DNA of 64,000 nt from Pleomorphomonas sp. PLEO (GCF_041320595.1 NZ_CP166625.1:124001-188000); one strand, 5' to 3'. Shown: positions 35,457 to 44,445, numbered from the stretch's first letter. Notes: generated by a model not told the origin, from the sequence alone. Numbers and translations: made by a program.

Positions 35457-36752
35457 ATGACAAAAAGCCCAACCGAAGGCTGGTTTCCGCGCTGGAAACT
35501 GACCGCCGCCGATCGTGTCGCGCCGGATGAACGCCTGCCCTGGCCGCAGACATTGATCGCCGGCTTCCAGCACGTGGTCGCCATGTTCGGCTCGACGGTG
35601 CTGGCGCCGATCATCATGGGCTTCGACCCGAATGTCGCCGTGCTGTTCTCCGGCATCGGCACACTGATCTTTTTCCTGGTGATCGGTGGCCGCGTGCCAT
35701 CCTATCTCGGCTCGAGCTTCGCCTTCATCGCCGTGGTGATGGCCGCCTCCGGCTATTCCGGCACCGGCCCCAACACCAACATCTCGGTGGCGCTCGGCGG
35801 CATCATCGCGGCCGGCGCCGTCTACGCGCTGATCGGCCTTGTCGTCATCAAGATCGGCTATGGCTGGATCGAGAAGCTGATGCCACCGGTCGTTACCGGC
35901 GGCATCGTCGCCGCCATTGGCCTCAACCTGGCACCGATCGCCGTCAAGGGTATCTCGGCCACTGGCTTCGACCGGAGCGTCGGCCTTATCACCATCGTCG
36001 CCGTCGGTGTCGCCGCTGTCTACTTACCGGGCATGCTGCGTCGTATCCCGGTGCTGATCGGCGGCCTCGTCGGCTATATCGTCTATTGGCTGGGGGCCGC
36101 CTCTTTCGGCGACGCACCGATAGACTTCACCAAGCTCGACGCCGCGCCCTGGTTTGGCCTGCCGACCTTCACCGCCCCGACCTTCTCGACCAGCGCCATG
36201 GCGCTGATCGCACCTGTGGCGGTCATCCTGGTTGCCGAGAACCTTGGACATATCAAGGCGATCGGCGCCATGACCGGCCGCAGCCTCGACCCCTACATGG
36301 GCCGCGCCTTCCTCGGTGATGGCCTCGCCACCATGCTGTCGGGCGCTTTCGGCGGCACCGGCGTCACCACTTACGCTGAAAACATGGGCGTGATGGCGGT
36401 GACGAAGATCTACTCGACGCTGATCTTCGTGGTGGCGGCGGTGATCGCCATCCTGCTCGGCTTCTCGCCGAAGTTCGGCGCGCTGATCGGCACCATCCCC
36501 GGCCCGGTGATCGGTGGCCTGTCCATCGTCATCTTCGGCCTGATCACGGCCACCGCCGGCCGGATCTGGGTGGAGAACAAGGTCGACTTCTCCGAGACCA
36601 AGAACCTGATCACCACGGCGGCGGCGGTGATTGCCGGCGCTGGCGATCTCACCCTCAACATCGGCGGCTTCACGCTGGGCGGCATCGGCACCGCAACCTT
36701 CGGCGCCATCCTGCTCTACGCGCTGCTCGATCGCGGCCCGAAGCGGGCCTAG
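35457..36752 (+). CDS. NCS2 family nucleobase permease (uracil/pyrimidine type)
   Basis: This 431-aa inner-membrane proton symporter of the nucleobase-cation-symport-2 family has about 12-14 helices. The N-terminus WPQTLIAGFQHVVAMFGSTV near residues 32-51 and GAFGGTGVTTYAENMGVMAV near 297-316 (with the substrate-binding Glu region) are characteristic of the UraA/RutG branch that moves uracil and related pyrimidines. A longer frame opens upstream; ATG 35457 (MTKSPTEGW) is chosen because relatives start there. It stands alone; a RutR-like operator upstream and the residue pattern both point to pyrimidine uptake. Confidence 0.9.
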   Translation: MTKSPTEGWFPRWKLTAADRVAPDERLPWPQTLIAGFQHVVAMFGSTVLAPIIMGFDPNVAVLFSGIGTLIFFLVIGGRVPSYLGSSFAFIAVVMAASGYSGTGPNTNISVALGGIIAAGAVYALIGLVVIKIGYGWIEKLMPPVVTGGIVAAIGLNLAPIAVKGISATGFDRSVGLITIVAVGVAAVYLPGMLRRIPVLIGGLVGYIVYWLGAASFGDAPIDFTKLDAAPWFGLPTFTAPTFSTSAMALIAPVAVILVAENLGHIKAIGAMTGRSLDPYMGRAFLGDGLATMLSGAFGGTGVTTYAENMGVMAVTKIYSTLIFVVAAVIAILLGFSPKFGALIGTIPGPVIGGLSIVIFGLITATAGRIWVENKVDFSETKNLITTAAAVIAGAGDLTLNIGGFTLGGIGTATFGAILLYALLDRGPKRA

Positions 36753-36763
36753 TTGGGAAAACG

Positions 36764-36787
36764 GCTCCGATCACTCGATCGGGGCCG
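36764..36787. terminator. Bidirectional hairpin between NCS2 permease and HxlR gene
   Basis: GGCTCCGATC pairs with GATCGGGGCC (one G-T) around an ACTC loop. It overlaps the last codons of the convergent HxlR gene. There is no T-run. Confidence 0.4.
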
Positions 36788-37217
36788 GATCGAACTTCGC
36801 CCACTGGTGCCCTCCGGTCGTCTGGCCGGTCGGCGCCGGTGGGTTTTGCTTTTCACGCGAATCGACGCCCTTGGGCTTACCGAAGCGGCCGATATTGGCA
36901 TCGCCCCAGGCTTTCAGCGCCATCAGGACCGGCTCCATTGAGCGACCGAGTGGCGACAATGAATATTCCACCTTGGGCGGCACCTGCGGATAGACGGTGC
37001 GCACCACCAATCCATCCTCCTCAAGCTCGCGCAACTGGTTGGTCAGCATGCGCGGCGTGACCGATGCGAGGATGCGACTCAGCTCGCCAAAGCGCAGTGT
37101 CCGCTCCAGCAGGTGAAACAGGATCACCGACTTCCATTTGCCGTCGATGAGGCCAATGGCCGCCTCAACCGAACAGCCGGGCGCACAGTCAAAGCGTGAA
37201 TGCCGGACCTTGGCCAT
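36771..37217 (-). CDS. HxlR-family transcriptional regulator
   Basis: This 148-aa winged-helix protein of the HxlR type contains the family segments CSVEAAIGLIDGKWKSVILF near residues 15-34, LRFGELSRIL near 41-50, VTPRMLTNQLRELEEDGLVV near 53-72 and PPKVEYSLSPLGRSM. Two cysteines lie at positions 11 and 15. In QorR- and HypR-like relatives an N-terminal cysteine senses quinones, diamide or hypochlorite, so redox sensing is plausible here. It is divergent from a quinone-oxidoreductase-like gene, which supports it as the local regulator. The C-terminus has a Pro/Gly-rich tail. Confidence 0.9.
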   Translation of the reverse strand: MAKVRHSRFDCAPGCSVEAAIGLIDGKWKSVILFHLLERTLRFGELSRILASVTPRMLTNQLRELEEDGLVVRTVYPQVPPKVEYSLSPLGRSMEPVLMALKAWGDANIGRFGKPKGVDSREKQNPPAPTGQTTGGHQWAKFDPAPIE

Positions 37218-37232
37218 GACACTATCCTTTTC

Positions 37233-37245
37233 CGCAGTATCTGCG
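37233..37245. promoter_or_regulatory. Small dyad in the HxlR/oxidoreductase spacer
   Basis: CGCAG-TAT-CTGCG is a perfect dyad 16 bp upstream of the HxlR start, within a 100-bp divergent spacer. It is a candidate operator; no biochemical support is possible from sequence. Confidence 0.35.
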
Positions 37246-37317
37246 CTTTTTGTGCGTATTGGCTATTAGCGATCATAGGCGCAACAATCGCTCATATCCA
37301 TAGCAGAGGAAGTAGCC

Positions 37318-38331
37318 ATGAAAGCCGTCGCCTATCGCCAAGCTGGCCCTATCGACCGTTCGGACTCGCTTCTCGATGTCGAGCTGCCTACACCGACGCC
37401 TACCGGGCGCGATCTGCTCGTTGAGGTCGCCGCCGTCTCGGTCAATCCCGTCGACACCAAGGTGCGCGCCAGCTCCGCCCCAGCACCAGACTCTTTCAAG
37501 GTGCTCGGCTGGGACGCCGTCGGCCGCGTCGTCTCTATTGGTAACCAGACAACCGGTTTTCAGCCCGGCGACGAGGTTTGGTATGCCGGTTCGATCGCCC
37601 GCCCCGGCGCCAACAGTCAGTTCCATCTGGTTGACGAGCGCCTCGTCGGCCGCAAGCCAAAATCGCTCAGCAACGCCGAGGCCGCGGCTCTGCCGCTGAC
37701 AGCCATCACCGCGTGGGAGATGCTGTTCGACCGGCTCGATGTGCAACGCAAGGTTACTGGCGCAGCCAACGCCATTCTCATCATTGGCGGGGCTGGCGGT
37801 GTCGGCTCGATCGCCGTTCAGCTCGCCCGAGCGCTGACCGATCTCACCGTCATCGCCACGGCGTCACGCCCCGAGACGGCGGCTTGGGTGAGCGAACTCG
37901 GCGCCCACCACGTTGTCGATCACGCGCGCCCGCTGGCCGAGGAAGTGGCCGCTCTCGGGATCGGCGCGCCAGCCTTCGTTTTCTCGACCACCCAAACGCA
38001 TCACCACCTCGGCGAGATCGCCAAGCTTATCGCGCCGCAGGGACGCTTCGGTCTGATCGACGATCCGGAGGTGCTCGACATCACCGGCTTCAAGCGCAAG
38101 GCCGTATCGGTGCACTGGGAGCTGATGTTCACGCGCGCGCTATTCGAAACGCCGGACATGGAAGAACAAGGCAAGCTGCTCAGCGAAGTCGCTCGTCTCG
38201 TCGATGCCGGACAGTTGCGCACGACGCTCACTGAGGTGCTGCGGCCAATCAACGCCGATAACCTCCGCCGCGCCCACGCGACCATCGAGAGCGGTCGGGC
38301 GCGCGGCAAGATCGTGCTGGAAGGATTCTAA
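37318..38331 (+). CDS. Zinc-type ADH-like / NADPH:quinone oxidoreductase
   Basis: This 337-aa medium-chain dehydrogenase/reductase has the GroES-like N-terminal fold (VEVAAVSVNPVDTKVRAS near residues 34-51) and the Rossmann motif IIGGAGGVGSIAVQLA near 156-171. No four-cysteine structural zinc site is visible, so it belongs to the zinc-free quinone-oxidoreductase-like branch (TIGR02817-like). It probably reduces quinones or alpha,beta-unsaturated carbonyls with NADPH in the cytoplasm. The divergent HxlR regulator suggests induction by electrophiles. GAGGAAGTAGCC precedes the ATG. Confidence 0.9.
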   Translation: MKAVAYRQAGPIDRSDSLLDVELPTPTPTGRDLLVEVAAVSVNPVDTKVRASSAPAPDSFKVLGWDAVGRVVSIGNQTTGFQPGDEVWYAGSIARPGANSQFHLVDERLVGRKPKSLSNAEAAALPLTAITAWEMLFDRLDVQRKVTGAANAILIIGGAGGVGSIAVQLARALTDLTVIATASRPETAAWVSELGAHHVVDHARPLAEEVAALGIGAPAFVFSTTQTHHHLGEIAKLIAPQGRFGLIDDPEVLDITGFKRKAVSVHWELMFTRALFETPDMEEQGKLLSEVARLVDAGQLRTTLTEVLRPINADNLRRAHATIESGRARGKIVLEGF

Positions 38332-38458
38332 TAGCTTGATCCAAAGGGTCATTGGTCTCGGTGAATTGTTACGCGGTTGTCTTCTTTGTCGCTTAGCAGG
38401 TCGCGATAAGCCGCCAACGGTTGAGGCGGCCGCGCAAGCGACAGGGGAGCGATAGCCG

Positions 38459-39235
38459 ATGACCAGCCAGACTACATATGCCAGCTATCCCAGCCTCAAG
38501 GAGCGCAGCATATTCATCACCGGCGGCGCCAGCGGCATCGGGGAAAGCCTCGTCCGGCATTTCAGCTCCCAGGGCAGCCGTGTCGCCTTCGTCGATATTG
38601 CCGAGGAGGCTGGGAGAGCACTGGCAGAGGCGATCGGGACCGAGGGAAACACGCCGCCTCTATTCCTCCCCTGCGACCTACGCGATATCGAAGCGCTGAA
38701 GGCAGCCATTGCCCAGGCGAGCGCCGAGATCGGACCGATCAGCGTCTTGTGCAACAATGCCGGAAATGACGATCACCATCGCGTTGAGGATGTCGATGTG
38801 GGTTATTGGGACGATCGCATGGCCGTCAATCTCCGCCACCAGTTCTTTGCTGCCCAAGCCGTCATTCCGCAGATGCGGGCGCTCGGTGGTGGATCCGTGA
38901 TCAACTTCGGCTCCATCACCTGGATGGTGGGCGATCCCGATTGCTGCGCCTATGTGACGGCCAAGGCCGCAATAACGGGGATGACGCGGGCGCTCGCCCG
39001 CGAATTCGGCCCCTATAATATCCGTGTGAACTGCCTCGTTCCCGGCTGGGTGATGACCAAACGGCAAATCGAGCTGTGGCTGACGCCCGAGGCCGAGGCG
39101 CAGATCGACCAGAGGCAATGCCTGCCGGGTCGACTGCAGACTGACGATATCGCCCGCATGGCACTGTTTCTCGCCTCCGATGACAGCCGCATGTGCACCA
39201 GCCAGCAGTTCATCGTGGATGCCGGGTGGGTTTAG
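38459..39235 (+). CDS. SDR-family oxidoreductase
   Basis: This 258-aa classical short-chain dehydrogenase has the cofactor motif TGGASGIG at residues 21-28. The catalytic Ser152-Tyr165-Lys169 lie in the INFGSITWM and AYVTAKAAI segments, and the NAG motif is CNNAGN. FVDIAEE after beta-2 (an acidic residue) suggests NAD preference. The C-terminus ends SQQFIVDAGWV as in sugar or hydroxy-acid dehydrogenases. It lies 127 bp after the quinone oxidoreductase and upstream of a GntR/FadR-type regulator of the sugar-acid (DgoR-like) branch, so a role in sugar or aldonate oxidation is possible. Confidence 0.9.
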   Translation: MTSQTTYASYPSLKERSIFITGGASGIGESLVRHFSSQGSRVAFVDIAEEAGRALAEAIGTEGNTPPLFLPCDLRDIEALKAAIAQASAEIGPISVLCNNAGNDDHHRVEDVDVGYWDDRMAVNLRHQFFAAQAVIPQMRALGGGSVINFGSITWMVGDPDCCAYVTAKAAITGMTRALAREFGPYNIRVNCLVPGWVMTKRQIELWLTPEAEAQIDQRQCLPGRLQTDDIARMALFLASDDSRMCTSQQFIVDAGWV

Positions 39236-39326
39236 GGGGAAGCTATTCTGGCAACGAATTCGTCAGGACGGTGCAGCGACCAAGTGGCACACATCGAACA
39301 GGATATATCTTGTTACCTACCAATAG

Positions 39327-39355
39327 TTGACGAGTTTCATGTAGAATAATAATAT
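39327..39355 (+). promoter_or_regulatory. Promoter of the GntR/FadR-type regulator
   Basis: TTGACG at 39327-39332 and TAATAT at 39350-39355 are 17 bp apart. The start codon is 35 bp beyond the -10. Confidence 0.7.
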
Positions 39356-39369
39356 CAATATGATGATAT
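39352..39369. promoter_or_regulatory. Candidate autoregulatory operator of the GntR gene
   Basis: ATATC at 39352-39356 and GATAT at 39365-39369 flank AATATGAT, overlapping the -10 and +1. The position fits self-repression by the FCD regulator. Confidence 0.4.
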
Positions 39370-39389
39370 CCTGTAGGGGGCGATAGAAC

Positions 39390-40151
39390 ATGCTTTTCAA
39401 CAGTTCGAGCCCGCAGGGATCGGCGAGTGTTAGCGTGCACGCGAAGCTACTCAATCTGCTTGGACGCAGCATCGTGCGCGGCGAGCTTCTGCCGGGCGAC
39501 CCACTGCCCAACGCCGACGATTGGAGCGCGGCGCATGGCGTCAGCCGCACGGCGCTTCGCGAGGTCATCAAGGTGCTGGCCGGCAAAGGTATGGTCGAAG
39601 CGCGGCCGAAGACAGGGACGCGTATCCGGGCGCGTGCTGACTGGAATTTCCTTGATCCCGATATTCTCGCCTGGCGTTACGGCCCTCAGTCAACCTTCGA
39701 GGAGGCCCGGGCGCTTTTCGAATTGCGCCGTGCCATCGAGCCGAGCGCCGGCGCGATTGCAGCCCGGCGCGCCAGTGAGGAGCAGATCGCAGCTCTCAAA
39801 GAGAGCTATGAGAGGATGGAGCGGTTCGTCGACGACAACGAGCGGTTCACCGAGGCGGATCTCGCATTTCACCAGAACATTCTGCATATGACCGGCAACG
39901 AACTGTTCGGCTCCCTGGCGAGCCTGATCGCCACAGCCTTGCTGATCAGCTTCAGACTGTCAGATGACAATCCTTATGGCCAGCGCCCTTCACTCCCCTT
40001 GCATTTGGGGGTCTACGAGGCGATCGCCCAACGCGATGCCGAAGCCGCAAGCAGCCGTTTGATCGAGCTGATCGACCTCTCGGAGGCTGATGTCAATCGC
40101 TCGCTGTCGGCACGTCGTGAGCGCGAAGCTGAAAGATCGCGCGCACCTTGA
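39390..40151 (+). CDS. GntR/FadR-family regulator with FCD domain
   Basis: This 253-aa protein has a winged-helix DNA-binding domain (LLNLLGRSIVRGELLPGDPL near residues 20-39, SRTALREVIKVLAGKGMVEA near 51-70) and a C-terminal FCD ligand domain from about 105. It includes FELRRAIEPSAGAIAARRAS and a metal/ligand-type DLAFHQNIL near 157. WNFLDPDILAWR in the linker is typical of DgoR-like regulators of sugar-acid catabolism. It has its own good promoter with an inverted repeat at +1. Its neighbours are the SDR gene upstream and the convergent autotransporter gene. Confidence 0.9.
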   Translation: MLFNSSSPQGSASVSVHAKLLNLLGRSIVRGELLPGDPLPNADDWSAAHGVSRTALREVIKVLAGKGMVEARPKTGTRIRARADWNFLDPDILAWRYGPQSTFEEARALFELRRAIEPSAGAIAARRASEEQIAALKESYERMERFVDDNERFTEADLAFHQNILHMTGNELFGSLASLIATALLISFRLSDDNPYGQRPSLPLHLGVYEAIAQRDAEAASSRLIELIDLSEADVNRSLSARREREAERSRAP

Positions 40152-40342
40152 AGCAGTGCCACGCGGACGCAGTTGCGGATGCTGTGTGGCATGGATCGGC
40201 GCGAGACACTACAAGGCCCCTCGCGCCATCCCACGATCGCAGCTTTACAAAGGGCCTTATCTTTTCCAGCGTCGCCATACCATCGCGCCCCTCAAGGCAG
40301 GATGGATCTGCCCTTGAGAAAAGGCAGATCCGCTTATCCTGA

Positions 40343-42286
40343 TCAGAACTCGACCTTGAAGTTCACTTTCACAGCGTGGCTTTGTTCATTGTCGGCAAAC
40401 TGGCCGGAATAATCGGCGCTCAGTAGCGTCTGCTTGGTTAGTGCCAGATCCATGCCGAAATTGAGCCCCAGCGCGTCCTTGGCAATGGGGACGCCGGTAC
40501 TGGTGAAGTCGGCGCCGGACTTGAACGTGAGCTGCTTCTCGGTCGCAGTGTCGCCAAAGGCGTGCTGCCAGCCAATCATGCCACGGACATGCCCTTCCAC
40601 CGCGTCCAACTGGATCGGCACCGATGCGCGCAGGCCAACGGTGGAGAAGCTGTTGTTCCAGCTTTGATCATCGCTCGACAGCGCCGCCACGCTACCGCCA
40701 TCCTCCGAGAAGCCATCCGTCTTCAGATGGACATAGGCCAAGCCTGCAAAGGGCGAGAGGTCCAGGCGGTCGAGCTTTATCCGATAGTCGACCTCGCCAA
40801 AGGCTTGGGCGGTCATCGCATCATACTCTGCCGTCAAATGCTCGGCAAAAGCGGGGAAGACGACATCTCGCTTGGTCGAGATCTGATGGCGGCCATAGGC
40901 CGCACCGAAGCGCAGGCCGAAATCACCGAGCCGCGTGCCGGCATAGGTGCCGATCTCGTAATTGTCGCTATCGCCGGAAGAGCGGCGTTGGCCGACATCG
41001 AAGCTGCCACGGCTATAGCTGCCGACGAAGCCGAGACGCCACCTGTCGATCGGCACATCGACGCCAGCGATGAGGCCGTGCAGCGAGCGATCGAAGTCAG
41101 CGGCATCGCCGGTGTTGCCGTGCTTGCTTGTCGAGGCCAACGCCTCGCTCCAGAAGGCGGGGCCACCGGCATCTTGAGCGCTCTGCCCGTCCTTGACGGA
41201 GGGAAGCTCGGTAGCATCGAAGGCGGACTGGAGGCGACGATTGGTCGCCTCACGCAGGAAACGACTGTCTTCCTGAAGTGCGCCAGCGATATCGCTATGT
41301 ATTTCGCCCGAAAGCACGTTTCCATAGGGGCGGAGATATTTGTAGAAGGCCACGCCTCCCTGTCCATTGCCCGGCACACTCTCCTCGCGATTAAGAACGT
41401 TGAGCGACCAGCCATCCTTCGTATACCGAATTGAAAGGCCTTCGACCTCCTGCTCGGCATCGAGCTTGAGGTTGCCTATGGTCTCGACCTCACCTGTCAA
41501 AAGATTGGCCCGCATCAGTTTCTTGTCATCATTGTCGGTGGCGAAATACATCCAACCATCGAGGATCTTGCCGCCCTGTGCCTGGTCGACCACCGCGGAA
41601 AGCGGGATATATTTATTGAAGCTGAAATCGGCGAGATTATAGACCGTGAGTTCGGTGGCATTGTCGTAGGCGATGCCATAGGCAAGGCCCTTCTCGGCAT
41701 CGATGGCGACCCAACTGGCGATATCATGAACGCCATGCGGCGGATTGAGCGCATAGGCCTTGCCGGTGAAGCTCAGAGTCTCCGCATCATAGATGGCGAA
41801 AACCGGATTGCTGTATTTGTTGCCGGTCACCGGATCGCGGTTGCTGGAATCGAGAGAAATGTAGAGCAAACCATTGGCGTAATCGATGTCACCGATATGG
41901 TTAAGGCCGACCCGCGACAGCTCGGAAGGGATCTGCAACTGTGAGGCGATGGCGTTCTTGTCGATCGTGATCGTGTTGAAGGTGTCGTCGGCGATTTCGA
42001 GCGAGTGGGTGCCCGAGAAATACCAGCGGCTGCCGTCGGTGGTTACGCCCTGCCCACGCGCCGCATCAGCATCGTTACCAGCGAAGAAGTTTCGCTCAAC
42101 CATGATCCAGGGCTCCTGGGCGAAAGCCACCGGAGCCGTCAGGGTAATCAAGCCAAAACACATCAGCTGGATTTTCGCAGCCGAGATGATCAGCGCGGCG
42201 TGCCGGCCGACGGCTTTCCCCGTGCAGGCGGTCATGCCCGCGGCGCGCTGCCGGGTCTGCCGATAGTCGAAGATCGAGTGGAACAT
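40343..42286 (-). CDS. Autotransporter with beta-propeller-like passenger
   Basis: This 647-aa outer-membrane protein has a long N-terminal signal region (about 56 residues, ending PVAFA before QEPW) as in many autotransporters. It has a passenger of about 300 residues with repeated beta-strand blades (GDIDYANGLLYISLD, DGWMYFATDNDDKKLMRANL, VEGLSIRYTKDGWSLNVLNR). The C-terminal autotransporter barrel of about 270 residues begins near residue 375 (AFWSEALAS) and ends in the diagnostic Phe (VNFKVEF). A propeller-like passenger in place of the usual beta-helix is uncommon. Function is unknown; adhesion or polysaccharide binding are possibilities. A later start (M18 or M42) cannot be excluded. 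Confidence 0.85.
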   Translation of the reverse strand: MFHSIFDYRQTRQRAAGMTACTGKAVGRHAALIISAAKIQLMCFGLITLTAPVAFAQEPWIMVERNFFAGNDADAARGQGVTTDGSRWYFSGTHSLEIADDTFNTITIDKNAIASQLQIPSELSRVGLNHIGDIDYANGLLYISLDSSNRDPVTGNKYSNPVFAIYDAETLSFTGKAYALNPPHGVHDIASWVAIDAEKGLAYGIAYDNATELTVYNLADFSFNKYIPLSAVVDQAQGGKILDGWMYFATDNDDKKLMRANLLTGEVETIGNLKLDAEQEVEGLSIRYTKDGWSLNVLNREESVPGNGQGGVAFYKYLRPYGNVLSGEIHSDIAGALQEDSRFLREATNRRLQSAFDATELPSVKDGQSAQDAGGPAFWSEALASTSKHGNTGDAADFDRSLHGLIAGVDVPIDRWRLGFVGSYSRGSFDVGQRRSSGDSDNYEIGTYAGTRLGDFGLRFGAAYGRHQISTKRDVVFPAFAEHLTAEYDAMTAQAFGEVDYRIKLDRLDLSPFAGLAYVHLKTDGFSEDGGSVAALSSDDQSWNNSFSTVGLRASVPIQLDAVEGHVRGMIGWQHAFGDTATEKQLTFKSGADFTSTGVPIAKDALGLNFGMDLALTKQTLLSADYSGQFADNEQSHAVKVNFKVEF

Positions 42287-42999
42287 GTCGGTGTCTCATA
42301 AGATCTGAAGAAAAATTGTGATCGCAGCCCGGCACCGCCGGCCGTGCTCAAAGACGACCAGTCGCTGATGGCTCGGGATTCCTGAGGTTCCGTTCCCGGT
42401 GGCTATTCGGGACCTCGGCCAAGTGATTGCTGGAGCGCTTCCAATTTGACGCTCGATGAGCCCACGGCCGAGAAGCCTGTCACTCACCTAATCCGACTTC
42501 ATCTTCCGCCCCCTGTTTTGCCCTAAAGGCTCATTAGCGGGGCTGAATGACGCGGGCGTGACAATAATATTATTATTCATACTAATACCCGCAGGGCCTG
42601 CGGGGAAGCGATGAAGACGGGCGAACAGCGCTGCCGCGCAGTTGACGTAGCCAAGGGCAATCAGACTATCAGAGAGAAAATGTAGCCTTCATGGCGGCTC
42701 CTGACTGCAAGGCCGCATCGGGCCTGCGTAGCTTCAGGCCAGCCCAAGTGACCGGCCGCCGTCCGTCTGAAAGCTCTTGGCGCCCGAGGAGAGTGGGCAC
42801 CCGAGGAGATTGTCTGCCGGCCAGGGGACGGAGCAGAGATCAGACGGACGTGAAACCGATAATAGGCAATTGACTACCACATGCTCCACGAGCCCGAGGA
42901 GGTGGCCCGCAGGTAACCGTTTGAGTCCGGCTCTAGGAAACTCAGGAAAACTGAAGCATCCCCAAAGAAAATACGATTCACCGCGGCGGCTTCCAGCCA
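42287..42999. other. Long intergenic region with inverted and direct repeats
   Basis: No gene is supported in these 713 bases. Notable elements are the AT-rich palindrome AATAATATTATT (42563-42574) and the hairpin CCCGCAG-GGC-CTGCGGG (42588-42604). A perfect 11-bp inverted repeat, CGTCCGTCTGA (42760-42770) with TCAGACGGACG (42840-42850), encloses 69 bp. CCCGAGGAG occurs three times, at 42783, 42800 and 42893. Between the arms GCTC/GAGC and GGCA/TGCC can also pair. The interval could specify a structured RNA or hold regulatory sites for the autotransporter. Confidence 0.5.
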
Positions 43000-43028
43000 T
43001 TGGAGAAAGACGGTGGGGGCGCTATATT
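43000..43028 (+). promoter_or_regulatory. Promoter of the 53-aa ORF
   Basis: TTGGAG at 43000-43005 and TATATT at 43023-43028 are separated by 17 bp. The small ORF starts 68 bp downstream. Confidence 0.6.
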
Positions 43029-43095
43029 CAGGGTGCAAAGAAGAGAAATCAAATGGGTTCCGGGATCCGCCCGGAACGGAAAAAGGAACAAGATC

Positions 43096-43257
43096 ATGTT
43101 TGGCACCCTGAAGCACCTCACCAAGACCTTCCGCGCCCCCGCCGCCGCCAAGCGCGAATTCATCTACGTCACAGTGGGCACCGATCGCTATGACTTCGAT
43201 GCCCGCCAGCGTCAGGTCGCCGGCAACCTCCGCGGCGAGCGAGCCTTCAGCTGCTGA
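43096..43257 (+). CDS. Small hypothetical protein (53 aa)
   Basis: The ATG at 43096 (MFGTLKHLTKTFRAPAAAKR) is preceded by AAAAAGGAACAAG, a good ribosome-binding site, and by a plausible promoter. The product is basic at the start and ends REFIYVTVGTDRYDFDAR and an Arg/Gln-rich tail with a final Cys. No family is recognised and I assign no function. The upstream in-frame start is disfavoured because it lies within the -35 element. The promoter-RBS-ATG chain makes a real small gene more likely than chance. Confidence 0.5.
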   Translation: MFGTLKHLTKTFRAPAAAKREFIYVTVGTDRYDFDARQRQVAGNLRGERAFSC

Positions 43258-43362
43258 GTGGACCAAACCTATCGAACTCAGGCCGCCCACCCCCGGCCGA
43301 CGCCGAGCGCTCGATTTCCCTGACCGGATCGGGCGCTTTGCCGTATCGGCGATAGCCCCCAA

Positions 43363-44439
43363 TCAAGCGCCGCCGGCGACCACCGTCTCCCTCTGCTCAG
43401 GAACGGCCAGCCGTGGTACGTCGAGAAAGTGGACGCTCGCGTCAGCGGTGCCCTCGATGCGGTCAACTATCGTCTTGGCCAACCAACGCCCGGCGGCACG
43501 GAAATCCTCGTGGGCCGTCTCGATGGCCGGCCGAAACTTACGGAACAGGTTCGAGGACTCTTTCACCACCACATCGAAGTCGCAGCCGAGTACAAGGCCT
43601 GCCGCCTCGGCACCGGCGGTCACCGCCAGCGCCGCCACGGCACTGCCGCAGACGAAGCCGTCCGGCCGCGTCCCGCTTTCGATCAGGCGGAACACATCGG
43701 CCTGGATAAGTTCATGAGGACTATCGGTATCGATCGTATCCACGGAGATTCGCTCGAGCCCCAAAGCGACGATGCCGCGATGGAAGCCCGCCGTCATATG
43801 CAAAGCGTAAGTCAGATGGAGCGGCGGCGCGAGCAGCGCTAGGCGGCGTCGACCGAGGCTTGCAAGACGGCGCACGGCACTTTCCGCATAGGCGTCGTTG
43901 TCGAAGTCGAAATAGGGATGTTCGATACTCATATCGGTGCGACCGTGGGTTACAAACGGCACGCCGTGTTCGGTGAGGAAGCGAACCCGAGCGTCCCGCG
44001 GCTCGATGCGAGCGAACAGAATGCCATCGGCGGCGCCAGCCTCGACAATGTTGCGGATTGGTCCAAGCGGATCGGCAGCTGGGTCGTGCAGCATGACCAC
44101 CAATTGGTAGCTGGTGGCCGTCAGCACCTCGGAAATGCCATAGATGAGCTGCGAATTGATGCCTAGCTCCTCGGATTCGGTGGCTAGCACCAGAGCAATG
44201 ACGTGGCTGCGCCCGGTCCGAAGGCGCACGCCAGCCCTGTTCGGCTGGTAGCCCAGGCTTTGGGCCAATTGGCGGACACGCGCCTTGGTTTCCTCGCCGA
44301 TGTCGGGCGCATCATGCAGGGCGCGCGACACCGTCGTCACGCCAAGGCCGGCAAGACGGGCAATGGTCTTGAGCGTCGGTCGAACCGATGATCGCGGCTG
44401 TTCCGCCGCGCTTTCTATGCGCGTCTCGTCGTGGGACAT
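43363..44439 (-). CDS. LacI-family transcriptional regulator
   Basis: This 358-aa repressor-type protein has a LacI HTH near residues 20-45 (LKTIARLAGLGVTTVSRALH) and hinge GYQPNRAGVRLRTGR, followed by an effector domain of the PBP1 fold (HVIALVLATESEELGINSQL). An N-terminal extension of about 20 residues (MSHDETRIESAAEQPRSSVR) precedes the HTH. The ATG at 44439 is used; a TTG five codons upstream is possible. It is divergent from the family-5 ABC importer operon, and a perfect palindrome in between is its probable operator. LacI control suggests the importer carries a sugar or oligosaccharide. Confidence 0.9.
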   Translation of the reverse strand: MSHDETRIESAAEQPRSSVRPTLKTIARLAGLGVTTVSRALHDAPDIGEETKARVRQLAQSLGYQPNRAGVRLRTGRSHVIALVLATESEELGINSQLIYGISEVLTATSYQLVVMLHDPAADPLGPIRNIVEAGAADGILFARIEPRDARVRFLTEHGVPFVTHGRTDMSIEHPYFDFDNDAYAESAVRRLASLGRRRLALLAPPLHLTYALHMTAGFHRGIVALGLERISVDTIDTDSPHELIQADVFRLIESGTRPDGFVCGSAVAALAVTAGAEAAGLVLGCDFDVVVKESSNLFRKFRPAIETAHEDFRAAGRWLAKTIVDRIEGTADASVHFLDVPRLAVPEQRETVVAGGA

Positions 44440-44445
44440 CTTATT

